The notes beneath the pieces were generated by a model. That model was not told the origin of the DNA, ran no database searches, and was given only the letters and a program-made list of their open reading frames with translations. Position numbers and translations under genes: made by a program. A DNA stretch of 5,608 nucleotides from JADHUC01 sp964617665 (GTDB taxonomy: Bacteria; Planctomycetota; Planctomycetia; Pirellulales; Pirellulaceae): the NCBI GenBank assembly GCA_964617665.1, contig CAZUAH010000784.1, forward strand, positions 1 to 5,608, written 5' to 3'. Position 1 is the first letter of the stretch, and every line of letters begins with the position of its first letter. Below are positions 1 to 4,809 of the stretch, in pieces.

Positions 1-22
1 CGCATCCCGGATTGCCGTTTTC

Positions 23-47
23 TGCATCGGGCAGGAAGACCGATGCA
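23..47. repeat. Inverted repeat, 8-bp perfect arms
   Basis: TGCATCGG (23-30) is matched by CCGATGCA (40-47) around a nine-base loop. There is no T-tract on either side, so a terminator is not supported. It lies directly after a GTTTTCT box (17-23), which resembles the end box of the palindrome at 2877-2953. Confidence 0.5.
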
Positions 48-102
48 AGCAACGAATAGTGAGTTTCCTGCGTTTGTCGGCTACCGTGGCGGACTACGTT
101 GG

Positions 103-129
103 TGACTCAGGACGTTTTGTCCTGAGTCA
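103..129. repeat. Perfect 11-bp inverted repeat with GTTTT loop
   Basis: TGACTCAGGAC (103-113) pairs perfectly with GTCCTGAGTCA (119-129) across a five-base loop. The hairpin is strong enough to form in RNA or single-stranded DNA. No run of T follows on the plus strand and none on the minus strand, so an intrinsic terminator is unlikely. It may be part of a dispersed repeat element; a search for further genomic copies would decide. Confidence 0.65.
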
Positions 130-299
130 GTTAGAAGGATGCCAATTCTGCACGCAGACGGTTAGCCCTGAGCGTGCAAAGCTGCCGGCGCAGGTAGCAC
201 TGGTGGGTGCGACCGAACGCACAAACCGCAAGTCGCTAACTGCATTCGGTCGATTTCCTCAATGCGCGCAACCGCACCGTGAAAAGTTGCATCGGCGCG

Positions 300-326
300 C
301 GCCCCAAGCGCGTTTGGGCTGGGGCG
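300..326. repeat. Inverted repeat at the break of the transposase remnant
   Basis: CGCCCCA (300-306) pairs with TGGGGCG (320-326). A nested alternative, CCCAA with TTGGG, shares the same bases. It sits immediately beyond the last recognisable residue of the transposase fragment at 328, so it marks or lies next to the rearrangement point. Confidence 0.45.
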
Positions 327-327
327 T

Positions 328-441
328 AACAACCTGTGCGGCCAGTCGCACCAATCGTCTCGTGCGTCGCTTGTCTCCCAAATGACAATGCGCGAATTGT
401 TCCTGAGCCCACGTGTGCGTATCCGCGTTAAACGACATCAT
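328..441 (-). pseudogene. Truncated Tn5/IS4-type transposase, N-terminal fragment
   Basis: On the minus strand a start codon at 441 opens a peptide whose residues 11-38 read WAQEQF...LGDKRRTRRLVRLAAQ. This is the signature of the N-terminal DNA-binding domain of Tn5-like (IS4 group) transposases, in which LGD-x-RRT-x-RLV is conserved. A Shine-Dalgarno GGAGG lies at 454-450, eight bases upstream of the start, so the native gene start appears to be retained. After about 38 residues the homology stops at 328; the frame continues with unrelated residues to a stop at 259. The whole catalytic DDE domain, normally over 350 residues, is absent, so the fragment is inert. A second start codon at 438 is equally possible. 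No terminal inverted repeat or target duplication was identified. Confidence 0.65.
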
Positions 442-711
442 GCGAGGTACCTCCGTGAAGAACAGCAACGTCGGTTTTTCGAGTCCCTGCCGACCCACGT
501 TCACGAGCCCCGCCTCAATGCCAGCCCACACTCGCCCTACGTGTGGACTGGCAAAGAAGATTATTCTCTGAATGTAACATCGCTACAACATTCAACCTCG
601 CCACGCTAGCTTGGGCACGGCCAGCACTAATGAACTCCGCCCATCGCCGTCGCGCACTTGACGGTAAGGACAAGCCGCCGTCGGTCCGCCTAACATGGCA
701 ACGCCAACCAC

Positions 712-741
712 GATAGGCAGACCGATCCTGGTCTGGCTATC
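712..741. repeat. Palindrome copy 1 (related to 825-853)
   Basis: GATAGGCAGACC (712-723) pairs with GGTCTGGCTATC (730-741) with one mismatch around the loop GATCCT. Flanks ACGATA on the left and TATCATCG on the right are shared with a second palindrome at 825-853. A GCCTAAC box at 688-694 fits the classic RYYYAAC pattern of an attC outer box, and GTTGCGG at 751-757 could be its partner, so a degenerate attC is one possible reading. An operator or a REP-like element is another. Confidence 0.5.
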
Positions 742-761
742 ATCGTAACAGTTGCGGGGGA

Positions 762-807
762 CATTCTCCCTAAATTCATTGACAGGCGGCGGTTATGGGG
801 GAGAATG
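762..807. repeat. 9-bp inverted repeat CATTCTCCC / GGGAGAATG
   Basis: CATTCTCCC (762-770) and GGGAGAATG (799-807) are perfect reverse complements separated by 28 bases. The spacing is too long for a compact hairpin, but would allow either a looped RNA or a two-site protein-binding element. Its relation to the downstream DUF6985-like gene is unknown. Confidence 0.4.
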
Positions 808-886
808 AGAGGCGTTGGGAAAACGATATGCCGACCGGCGTGGTCGGCATATCATCGGTCGAGTCGACCGGGATAGGCTGTTCCGT
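800..886 (+). other. Weak attC-like site before the first cassette gene
   Basis: The right end, GATAGGC-T-GTTCCG (872-885), is almost identical to the right end of the site at 2060-2148, which reads GATAGGC-C-GTTCCG (2134-2147). This suggests that a cassette junction lies near 880. The left end is not clear: no GGATAAC-type box pairs convincingly, and the perfect palindrome at 825-853 would form the middle. The left coordinate given is a guess. If correct, it places the start of the downstream gene after 886. Confidence 0.3.
825..853. repeat. Perfect 12-bp palindrome, copy 2
   Basis: GATATGCCGACC (825-836) is perfectly repeated in inverse as GGTCGGCATATC (842-853) around the loop GGCGT. It shares its outline with the palindrome at 712-741: both have ACGATA, then GC-x-GACCG, then TGGTC and TATCATCG. 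A shorter palindrome, GGTCGA-G-TCGACC (857-869), follows directly. Being free of internal bulges, it differs from the standard attC arms in the rest of the window. Confidence 0.65.
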
Positions 887-922
887 CCAAACATTATCCG
901 CATCAAATTCGACGACACTTCG

Positions 923-1507
923 ATGGATACATTCACACACAAGACATTGGGCACATTCAAGCAGCGAGAGTATATCGACGAGTTGCGTTGGGAGACCGAG
1001 CTAGAACTCCCCGCGTTTGCCGCGTTCAAATACTCCGCTAACGGTAAGGTTCGACGGTCTCGAAAAGTGCCGGTAGCAATCTACTGCGATGAGCCGCCTC
1101 CGAAGGTGGCCCTGAAGATGCTGGCGACGATGAAAGCATCGCAGAAGAAGTTGGTCAAGAATATCTGCGATGCTTTTTTCCGTGACCTGCATCAACAGGG
1201 GTACGACGATCTACCAGGGCCAGATGACGGGTACGGCATGTGGTGGAGTCGCGATCCTGTCACAGTTGCCCTGAGCTGCCGTGAAGTGCTCGAGAAACGA
1301 TTGAAGCAGGATCGCATATGGCAACCCGAAGATCTTTTTGCGCTTCTGTATGAACCGAGTATAGAAATTTACCCGTCGATGCCAGATGTCGATGGTGTTG
1401 TGCGAACACTAATCGATATGGGAGCGGAATTTGAAGATGAACATGGAGTGAGTGTTCTCACTGATGGCAAGAAGGTGTTGAACTTGGGATACGCCGGCGA
1501 GGCGTAG
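923..1507 (+). CDS. DUF6985-like cassette protein
   Basis: A 194-residue protein that matches from memory the layout of DUF6985. The features are an N-terminal strand with W23 and a Leu-Pro pair at 29-30, then a V-P-V-A-I-Y strand (49-54) leading into a Pro-rich turn and a long helix (about 60-89), and finally the hallmark E-D-E-H-G-V-x-V-L segment (171-179) followed by a V-L-N-L-G strand. The family has no known function and appears in bacteria in varied, often accessory, settings. There is no signal peptide, so it is probably cytoplasmic. The frame is open further upstream to a TTG at 815, but that extension would translate the perfect palindrome at 825-853 and a probable recombination-site end at 872-886, so the ATG at 923 is preferred. 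No Shine-Dalgarno precedes 923. The gene is followed 11 bases after its stop by an attC-like site. Family assignment is likely, function unknown. Confidence 0.7.
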   Translation: MDTFTHKTLGTFKQREYIDELRWETELELPAFAAFKYSANGKVRRSRKVPVAIYCDEPPPKVALKMLATMKASQKKLVKNICDAFFRDLHQQGYDDLPGPDDGYGMWWSRDPVTVALSCREVLEKRLKQDRIWQPEDLFALLYEPSIEIYPSMPDVDGVVRTLIDMGAEFEDEHGVSVLTDGKKVLNLGYAGEA

Positions 1508-1518
1508 ACGAGCACAGG

Positions 1519-1608
1519 GGATAACAATGGCATGAACGCGGAGCCGTCGCCGGCGCGTTTTCAAGTGGAGCATATACCGCGGCGGCCCGGTTATGCCATA
1601 CGTTTTGT
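1519..1608 (+). other. attC-like recombination site 1
   Basis: The outer left box is GGATAAC (1519-1525) and the outer right box GTTTTGT (1602-1608). The inner boxes are perfect: ATGGCAT (1527-1533) pairs with ATGCCAT (1593-1599), then AAC (1535-1537) with GTT (1590-1592), leaving G1534 unpaired. Next CGG-A-GCCG (1539-1546) pairs with CGGCCCG (1583-1589), leaving A1542 unpaired. Single extrahelical bases on one arm are the polarity determinants of attC sites. It fills almost the whole gap between two genes. The expected crossover is between G1602 and T1603. Confidence 0.75.
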
Positions 1609-1615
1609 CCGTCAC

Positions 1616-1623
1616 AGGAAGGA
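1616..1623 (+). promoter_or_regulatory. Shine-Dalgarno AGGAAGGA that decides the start at 1629
   Basis: AGGAAGGA lies five bases upstream of ATG 1629 and downstream of the alternative ATG 1593. It therefore supports the shorter start and shows that the cassette carries its own translation signal after the crossover point at 1602/1603. Confidence 0.7.
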
Positions 1624-1628
1624 CCTAC

Positions 1629-2042
1629 ATGGCAGCACCATTTGACTGCAAAGAAGCGGACCGACGTGCAGCTGCGATGGATTCGCAGTTGCGTGCGGCT
1701 GATGATTATCGGGACGATTTTTGGAACGATCCTGCACTCGGTCCACTTCTTCGGATCTACGCAATGTTCACGCATTTTCCGGCCGAAGCATTTGATGATC
1801 CAGCGTCAGAGAAGACGATCGCAGATTGCCGTGCCTATACCTACGCACGGATGGCGCGCCTTCACGCAAAACGTGATGGTTGCGACTGCATGGAGATCGA
1901 TGGAATGGACGACTTGATGTCCGAACTCGATTCCATCGCCGACACGGACACAATCGCTGCATTGAAGGCGGGCGAAGCCGACGCCGGCAAGCAATTCTCA
2001 AAGCTGAAGAAGAGCGGTCAGGCCGATCCAGTGAACCATTGA
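1629..2042 (+). CDS. Unrecognised acidic cassette protein
   Basis: A 137-residue protein of no family I can name. It is mostly predicted helix: a charged N-terminal helix rich in Ala, Arg and Asp (residues 6-30), an aromatic middle segment with F-W and L-L-R-I-Y-A-M-F, a Tyr/Arg/Ala-rich helix (about 68-84), a C-D-C pair (86-88), a Met/Asp-rich acidic stretch (89-105), and a Lys-rich tail. There is no signal peptide or membrane segment. The start at 1629 is chosen because a strong Shine-Dalgarno AGGAAGGA (1616-1623) lies five bases before it. The in-frame ATG at 1593 is inside the right arm of the attC-like site and is probably spurious. The gene sits alone between two attC-like sites. It is a plausible cytoplasmic accessory factor; no function is proposed. 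Confidence 0.75.
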   Translation: MAAPFDCKEADRRAAAMDSQLRAADDYRDDFWNDPALGPLLRIYAMFTHFPAEAFDDPASEKTIADCRAYTYARMARLHAKRDGCDCMEIDGMDDLMSELDSIADTDTIAALKAGEADAGKQFSKLKKSGQADPVNH

Positions 2043-2059
2043 GTAGATCTCGAAACCAC

Positions 2060-2148
2060 GGATAACGGTGGTTGCAGCTTAATCGCCCGGAGTTCTGGCG
2101 GAAATACTCGCAATCGCGAGGTACGGCGCCGGTGATAGGCCGTTCCGA
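2060..2148 (+). other. attC-like recombination site 2 (degenerate)
   Basis: The outer left box GGATAAC (2060-2066) is identical to that of the site at 1519, and the outer right box is GTTCCGA (2142-2148). The left arm carries CCCGGAG (2086-2092) facing GCCGGTGATAGGC (2128-2140). The centre folds as CTCGC (2107-2111) with GCGAG (2116-2120). Pairing of the inner boxes is poorer than in the neighbouring sites, with an asymmetric insertion in the left arm, so the site may be decayed. Its right end nearly duplicates the sequence at 872-885. It begins 17 bases after a stop codon and ends 35 bases before the next start. Confidence 0.6.
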
Positions 2149-2183
2149 AAAATCACTGGCTGCGCAGCAAGGGAATCGTCAAT

Positions 2184-2885
2184 ATGTCATCACGTCCACA
2201 GCTCGTTGTCGCGATTCTCCATTCCGACGAAGACGACATCGACTACCAACTCCATTGCCAAGCCTACGGAATTGAAATGCAAGTCGATGACGAATGGAAC
2301 GCCGAAGCGATTCTCCTTGCTCCACACGATCACATAGCCGCTGTGACCGAGAACACGGATGTTACGGGCGAAGATGCTGCAATTGTCTCCGCGGGCGTTA
2401 CTGACGTTCCCATCGATGACAGAGGCTCACCGAATCTTGCCAGCCTCAATGACCCACAAAACAATTGGCTGCTCGTTGGTGATCCACGACTGAACGACAC
2501 GGAAGAATCGATCTCAAACAAACTTCAGGCCGCACTCAACGCTGATTGCCGAGCGATCATTTGCATCACTGACACAACGAAAGAACACATCACCGCTCGC
2601 CTCAGCGGCCTTGAGTCTATCGATTGTTCGCGCGTCGTGATTGCGTTCGTTCATCCTGATGCTACCGAGCCGGAAATCGCTACAGCGACGGCGCAATCTA
2701 TTCGCGATCATCTTGCGTCAGTCGGGGCATCGGGTAATCCTCGTTTCATCGTCGCTGGCGTGATTTCCGCTGACACCGCAACGGACATTGTCAGCATCGA
2801 TGGTGTTGACGGTGTCTTTCTGATGGACGACAAATACGTTGATTTTGGGACCATCCTCGAAGTGCTTGAGACGCTGGGTGATTGA
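2184..2885 (+). CDS. Triosephosphate isomerase-like protein lacking catalytic residues
   Basis: A 233-residue protein whose segments line up in order with triosephosphate isomerase (TpiA), usually about 250 residues. L-L-A-P-H-D-H-I-A-A-V (44-54) matches the V-A-P-P-F strand. W-L-L-V-G-D-P-R (95-102) sits where the enzyme has I-G-H-S-E-R-R. N-K-L-Q-A-A-L...I-I-C-I-T-D-T (112-131) matches K-V-x-A-A-L...I-L-C-V-G-E-T. V-V-I-A-F (151-155) matches the strand before Y-E-P-V-W. R-F-I-V-A-G-V-I-S-A-D-T-A (187-199) matches the G-G-S-V phosphate-binding turn, and V-D-G-V-F-L (208-213) the D-G-x-L-V-G-G turn. The catalytic Lys of N-W-K-M-N has no counterpart, the His is replaced by Asp100, and the Glu plus the mobile loop 6 are missing. 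Isomerase activity is therefore not expected. It is most likely a scaffold reused for binding or regulation. AAGGGA at 2169-2174 serves as ribosome binding site. The stop overlaps the next attC-like site. Confidence 0.75.
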   Translation: MSSRPQLVVAILHSDEDDIDYQLHCQAYGIEMQVDDEWNAEAILLAPHDHIAAVTENTDVTGEDAAIVSAGVTDVPIDDRGSPNLASLNDPQNNWLLVGDPRLNDTEESISNKLQAALNADCRAIICITDTTKEHITARLSGLESIDCSRVVIAFVHPDATEPEIATATAQSIRDHLASVGASGNPRFIVAGVISADTATDIVSIDGVDGVFLMDDKYVDFGTILEVLETLGD

Positions 2886-2953
2886 CCGGTGAACCCGCGC
2901 GGTTGCGGCGTGGTCCGTGATGGTCCGCCGCCGGGTTGCCTTTGTCGTTTTCT
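2877..2953 (+). other. attC-like recombination site 3 (weak outer boxes)
   Basis: A strong stem is formed by AACCCG (2892-2897) plus GCGGCG (2905-2910) on the left and CGCCGC-CGGGTT (2926-2937) on the right, with a seven-base bulge CGCGGTT and a 15-base loop. The left outer box GGTGATTGAC overlaps the upstream stop codon and the right one reads GTTTTCT (2947-2953), followed by ATCCG; together they pair only loosely. Position and size fit the other sites. Because T-rich sequence follows the GC stem, an intrinsic terminator is the main alternative. Confidence 0.45.
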
Positions 2954-3005
2954 ATCCGACTCGAATCTTGCCCGGCCCAGACAAATAAACACAAGGCAGT
3001 TACAC

Positions 3006-3386
3006 ATGACCGCAACACCGACCCTGAACGACCTGCAAGGCGAATGGAAGATCGTAAGCGTAGGCCAGAATGGCGGCAAAGCTCCGTTTTTCATTCCTTG
3101 GTTAATGAAACCGAGACTTGTCGTCGAGGGTGACCGATTCACGAAATACATGGGTGACCGAGTGATCGAAACCGGATGCCTGGTGATATCGCCAGCATCT
3201 GGATACTCTCATATGGACGAACACATCGAATCCGGTGACGACGAAGGTAAAGCTCACCTAGGGATCATTCGGTGGGTCGGCAAGAAAATCGAACATCTAC
3301 AAGGGAAGATTGGCGATGATCGGCCATCCGGATTCCCATACACGAAGACGAGCATGGTTGGTTACGCCATGATGAAACGCAAATAG
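3006..3386 (+). CDS. TIGR03067-type domain protein
   Basis: A 126-residue protein with the hallmarks of the TIGR03067 domain, a lipocalin-like beta-barrel of unknown function much expanded in planctomycetes. It opens with L-Q-G-E-W-K-I-V-S (10-18), followed by the strand L-V-V-E-G-D-R-F (38-45), a set of alternating strands through I-I-R-W (87-90), the R-P-S-G-F segment (106-110) and a final strand ending M-V-G-Y-A-M-M-K-R-K. The domain fills the whole chain. Many relatives carry a signal peptide or sit in larger proteins, but this one has neither and is probably cytoplasmic. The start at 3006 has AAGG (2993-2996) nine bases upstream. The same frame opens with a GTG at 2889, but that extension lies inside the palindrome of the preceding attC-like site and adds Pro/Arg-rich residues with no domain character. 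A small ligand-binding role is the usual guess for the fold, unproven here. Confidence 0.8.
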   Translation: MTATPTLNDLQGEWKIVSVGQNGGKAPFFIPWLMKPRLVVEGDRFTKYMGDRVIETGCLVISPASGYSHMDEHIESGDDEGKAHLGIIRWVGKKIEHLQGKIGDDRPSGFPYTKTSMVGYAMMKRK

Positions 3387-3426
3387 ACGTCGGGGGCGAG
3401 GTTCGCTTAGGCAGTACATGCACGAT

Positions 3427-3516
3427 GGATAGCCAACGGATCCAACGGAGGCCCGGTGGTCAATTCTTGTGAGTGGATGCTTGGCTTTCGGTCCCCGCTG
3501 ATCCGGGGCGTTGTCC
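3427..3516 (+). other. attC-like recombination site 4
   Basis: The outer left box is GGATAGC (3427-3433) and the outer right box GTTGTCC (3510-3516), which pair with one wobble. The inner box CGGATC (3437-3442) is perfectly complementary to GATCCG (3500-3505). Further in, CGG-A-GG (3446-3451) pairs with CCCCG (3493-3497), leaving A3449 extrahelical, as in the site at 1519. The central loop (about 3452-3490) is variable sequence. The expected crossover is between G3510 and T3511, 20 bases before the next gene. Confidence 0.75.
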
Positions 3517-3530
3517 GATTGAAATGATCC

Positions 3531-4070
3531 ATGTCGATGATGGAAGACTGGCGCAAATTGCTTTCACTCACGATTCGCGCCGCTCACCGTTCGGTGAACA
3601 ACGCGACGCCGCAGACCCGACTCAAGAGACAACGCGCCAAGCTGCAGAAGCTCACGGATGGCTTACGAGTCGCATCCGAGATCGTTTCGTACGCCAATCC
3701 GGACGCCAGCGTTCACCGGAAGCTTGCCAACGCGACCAATGCCGTTCAGTCTGTTTACGACGATGTCCAATATGGCCCAAATGACCTGGAATTGCCGACC
3801 GGCGACATTCATCCTGCCGCGAGCGTGCTCGCAGTGTTGAAGGCTGCGATGGACGCAATGTTCTGGGATGTCGCAAGAGCGGAGGGCAATGAATACGCCG
3901 TCGCGCAATGCAATAGTCAGTTTGCCCAACACATCCGCGATGCGATTCACGCCGGAGCAGCGTCCGGAGATGACGAGAGGCTCATTGATTCCGTGGATTG
4001 GTCAGACGATGCTGTTGTTGATATGCTAATTGGCTCAGACGGACTGTTTGGGCCACGGACGGCTCCCTAA
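3531..4070 (+). CDS. Unrecognised helical cassette protein
   Basis: A 179-residue protein that I cannot assign to a family. The N-terminal part (1-48) is strongly basic and helical, with a Lys/Arg/Gln-rich stretch at 30-41 that could bind nucleic acid or form a coiled coil. A central part (about 48-80) is amphipathic, then a short L-P-T-G-D-I-H-P turn (88-95) leads to a long Ala/Met-rich helix (96-118) and a further helix (119-141). The tail (147-170) is acidic, with D-S-V-D-W-S-D-D. There is no signal peptide or membrane span. The start follows the attC-like crossover point by only 20 bases and lacks a clear Shine-Dalgarno. In-frame ATG codons at 3537 and 3540 are alternatives. The opposing charges of the two ends are notable; the function is unknown. 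Confidence 0.7.
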   Translation: MSMMEDWRKLLSLTIRAAHRSVNNATPQTRLKRQRAKLQKLTDGLRVASEIVSYANPDASVHRKLANATNAVQSVYDDVQYGPNDLELPTGDIHPAASVLAVLKAAMDAMFWDVARAEGNEYAVAQCNSQFAQHIRDAIHAGAASGDDERLIDSVDWSDDAVVDMLIGSDGLFGPRTAP

Positions 4071-4080
4071 TGCAGATTCC

Positions 4081-4171
4081 GGATGACCCAAAGCTGGACC
4101 GGAGCCGCCGATTCGGGCGGAATCAAGTGATGAACTGAGTGGCGGCGACCTGGTCAGCACGGTCGTTATCC
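4081..4171 (+). other. attC-like recombination site 5
   Basis: The outer left box GGATGAC (4081-4087) pairs with the right box GTTATCC (4165-4171) through one G-T wobble. Inner boxes GCTGGACC (4093-4100) and GGTCAGC (4152-4158) pair fully once a single G (4096 or 4097) is left out. GCCGCC (4104-4109) then pairs with GGCGGC (4141-4146). One extrahelical G on the left arm and a variable centre are exactly the attC design. It starts 10 bases after the upstream stop codon. Confidence 0.8.
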
Positions 4172-4227
4172 GACTAAGTCGATTTTGAAAACGCTCCTTT
4201 TTCGACCTTGGAATTCCCAAGAGCAGG

Positions 4228-4809
4228 ATGATGCGATTCACATTCTTGTTCCTCATGTCAACTCTAGTATCTGCCTGTGGCTGCGGCCAACCTACCGGCA
4301 ACTCCGGCGGTGGAGGTGCCTTTCAACACAAGCTCGAAAAAATCCGAGCTGAGGTCCACGCGAAGAGCAATGCCGATCAGGCGGAAAAACGCAAGGTCGT
4401 TTCAGAAGAAGCTCGCGTCCTGTTGCCGGCTAGTTCGAAGGAGCAACTTGCTGAAGCATATAAGATTGCGTTTGGTGTGGGCGACATCACCGCAATGGAA
4501 CAGATGGTTTACTTTGAGAACGTTGACTCACAGGAAATCAAGGACAGATTCATGGTAAGACTTGGTGTGCGGCGAGCGAGAGAATGCCACATTAAGGAAC
4601 TTACTATTGTTCCTCTGGACGAGAATGACAAAGAGAGGTATCCGAATCTGATGCCGGTAGCAAAAGCTGAGGTAACCGCTCGGTATAATGATGATTCGGG
4701 TGGAAGTTCCACCACCTTTCCGATCGTCGAGGTGGATGGCAAGTTCTACTTTTTCTTTCGGATTGCCTTGCCAGAGGAATATGCCGACGAAGACCAAGAC
4801 GCCGGATAA
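4228..4809 (+). CDS. Small lipoprotein of unknown function
   Basis: A 193-residue protein with a bacterial lipoprotein signal: a short start (M-M-R), a hydrophobic core F-T-F-L-F-L-M-S-T-L (4-13) and a lipobox V-S-A-C with Cys17 as the lipidated residue. A Gly/Ser linker (18-31) tethers a charged helix rich in Lys and Glu (32-62). The C-terminal half has alternating strands: a V-A-K-A-E-V-T-A-R-Y segment, then T-T-F-P-I-V-E-V-D-G-K-F-Y-F-F-F. A helix-then-sheet domain ending this way is reminiscent of NTF2/SnoaL-like folds, but this is only an impression. It should be anchored to the periplasmic face of a membrane. Starts at 4228 and 4231 are both possible, with AGCAGG (4222-4227) abutting the first; the second gives slightly better spacing. 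The stop codon falls within the next attC-like site. A lipoprotein is very likely; its role is unknown. Confidence 0.8.
   Translation: MMRFTFLFLMSTLVSACGCGQPTGNSGGGGAFQHKLEKIRAEVHAKSNADQAEKRKVVSEEARVLLPASSKEQLAEAYKIAFGVGDITAMEQMVYFENVDSQEIKDRFMVRLGVRRARECHIKELTIVPLDENDKERYPNLMPVAKAEVTARYNDDSGGSSTTFPIVEVDGKFYFFFRIALPEEYADEDQDAG

Larger units (their letters stand above)
1..922. other. Gene-poor structured region with mobile-element debris
   Basis: No reading frame in this stretch looks like a real gene. Frames at 59-385 and 382-609 on the plus strand run straight through inverted repeats or lie antisense to a transposase remnant, and their products are arginine/serine-rich without domain character. 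What it does hold is a transposase 5' fragment on the minus strand (328-441), several inverted repeats (23-47, 103-129, 300-326, 712-741, 762-807, 825-853), and possibly a weak recombination-site end near 872-886. The plus-strand stretch at about 120-270 has the feel of an interspersed repeat known from Rhodopirellula-type genomes, but that is recollection and cannot be tested here. Between about 455 and 680 I see nothing specific. Confidence 0.6.

Noticed and set aside
59..385. Plus-strand open frame of 108 codons
   Set aside because: It runs through a perfect 11-bp inverted repeat and over the antisense of the transposase remnant, with no Shine-Dalgarno or domain pattern. It is more likely repeat DNA that happens to be open.
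382..609. Plus-strand open frame of 75 codons
   Set aside because: It overlaps the transposase start on the opposite strand and its product has no recognisable feature.
2892..2953. Intrinsic terminator after the TIM-like gene
   Set aside because: A GC stem followed by T-rich bases is suggestive, but the T-run is interrupted (CCTTTGTCGTTTTC) and begins after two C residues. Position, size and overlap with the stop fit the series of attC-like sites better. Kept only as an alternative.
2708..3151. Minus-strand frame of 147 codons
   Set aside because: It is antisense to the end of the TIM-like gene, a palindromic site and the start of the TIGR03067-type gene. It is a shadow frame.
4183..4211. 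Possible promoter (TTGAAA and TTGGAA) before the lipoprotein gene
   Set aside because: The -10 element is poor and the match could be chance in a T-rich stretch; no second line of evidence supports it.
4207..4221. Small hairpin CTTGG-AATTC-CCAAG before the lipoprotein start
   Set aside because: Only five base pairs, expected often by chance, with no regulatory pattern around it.
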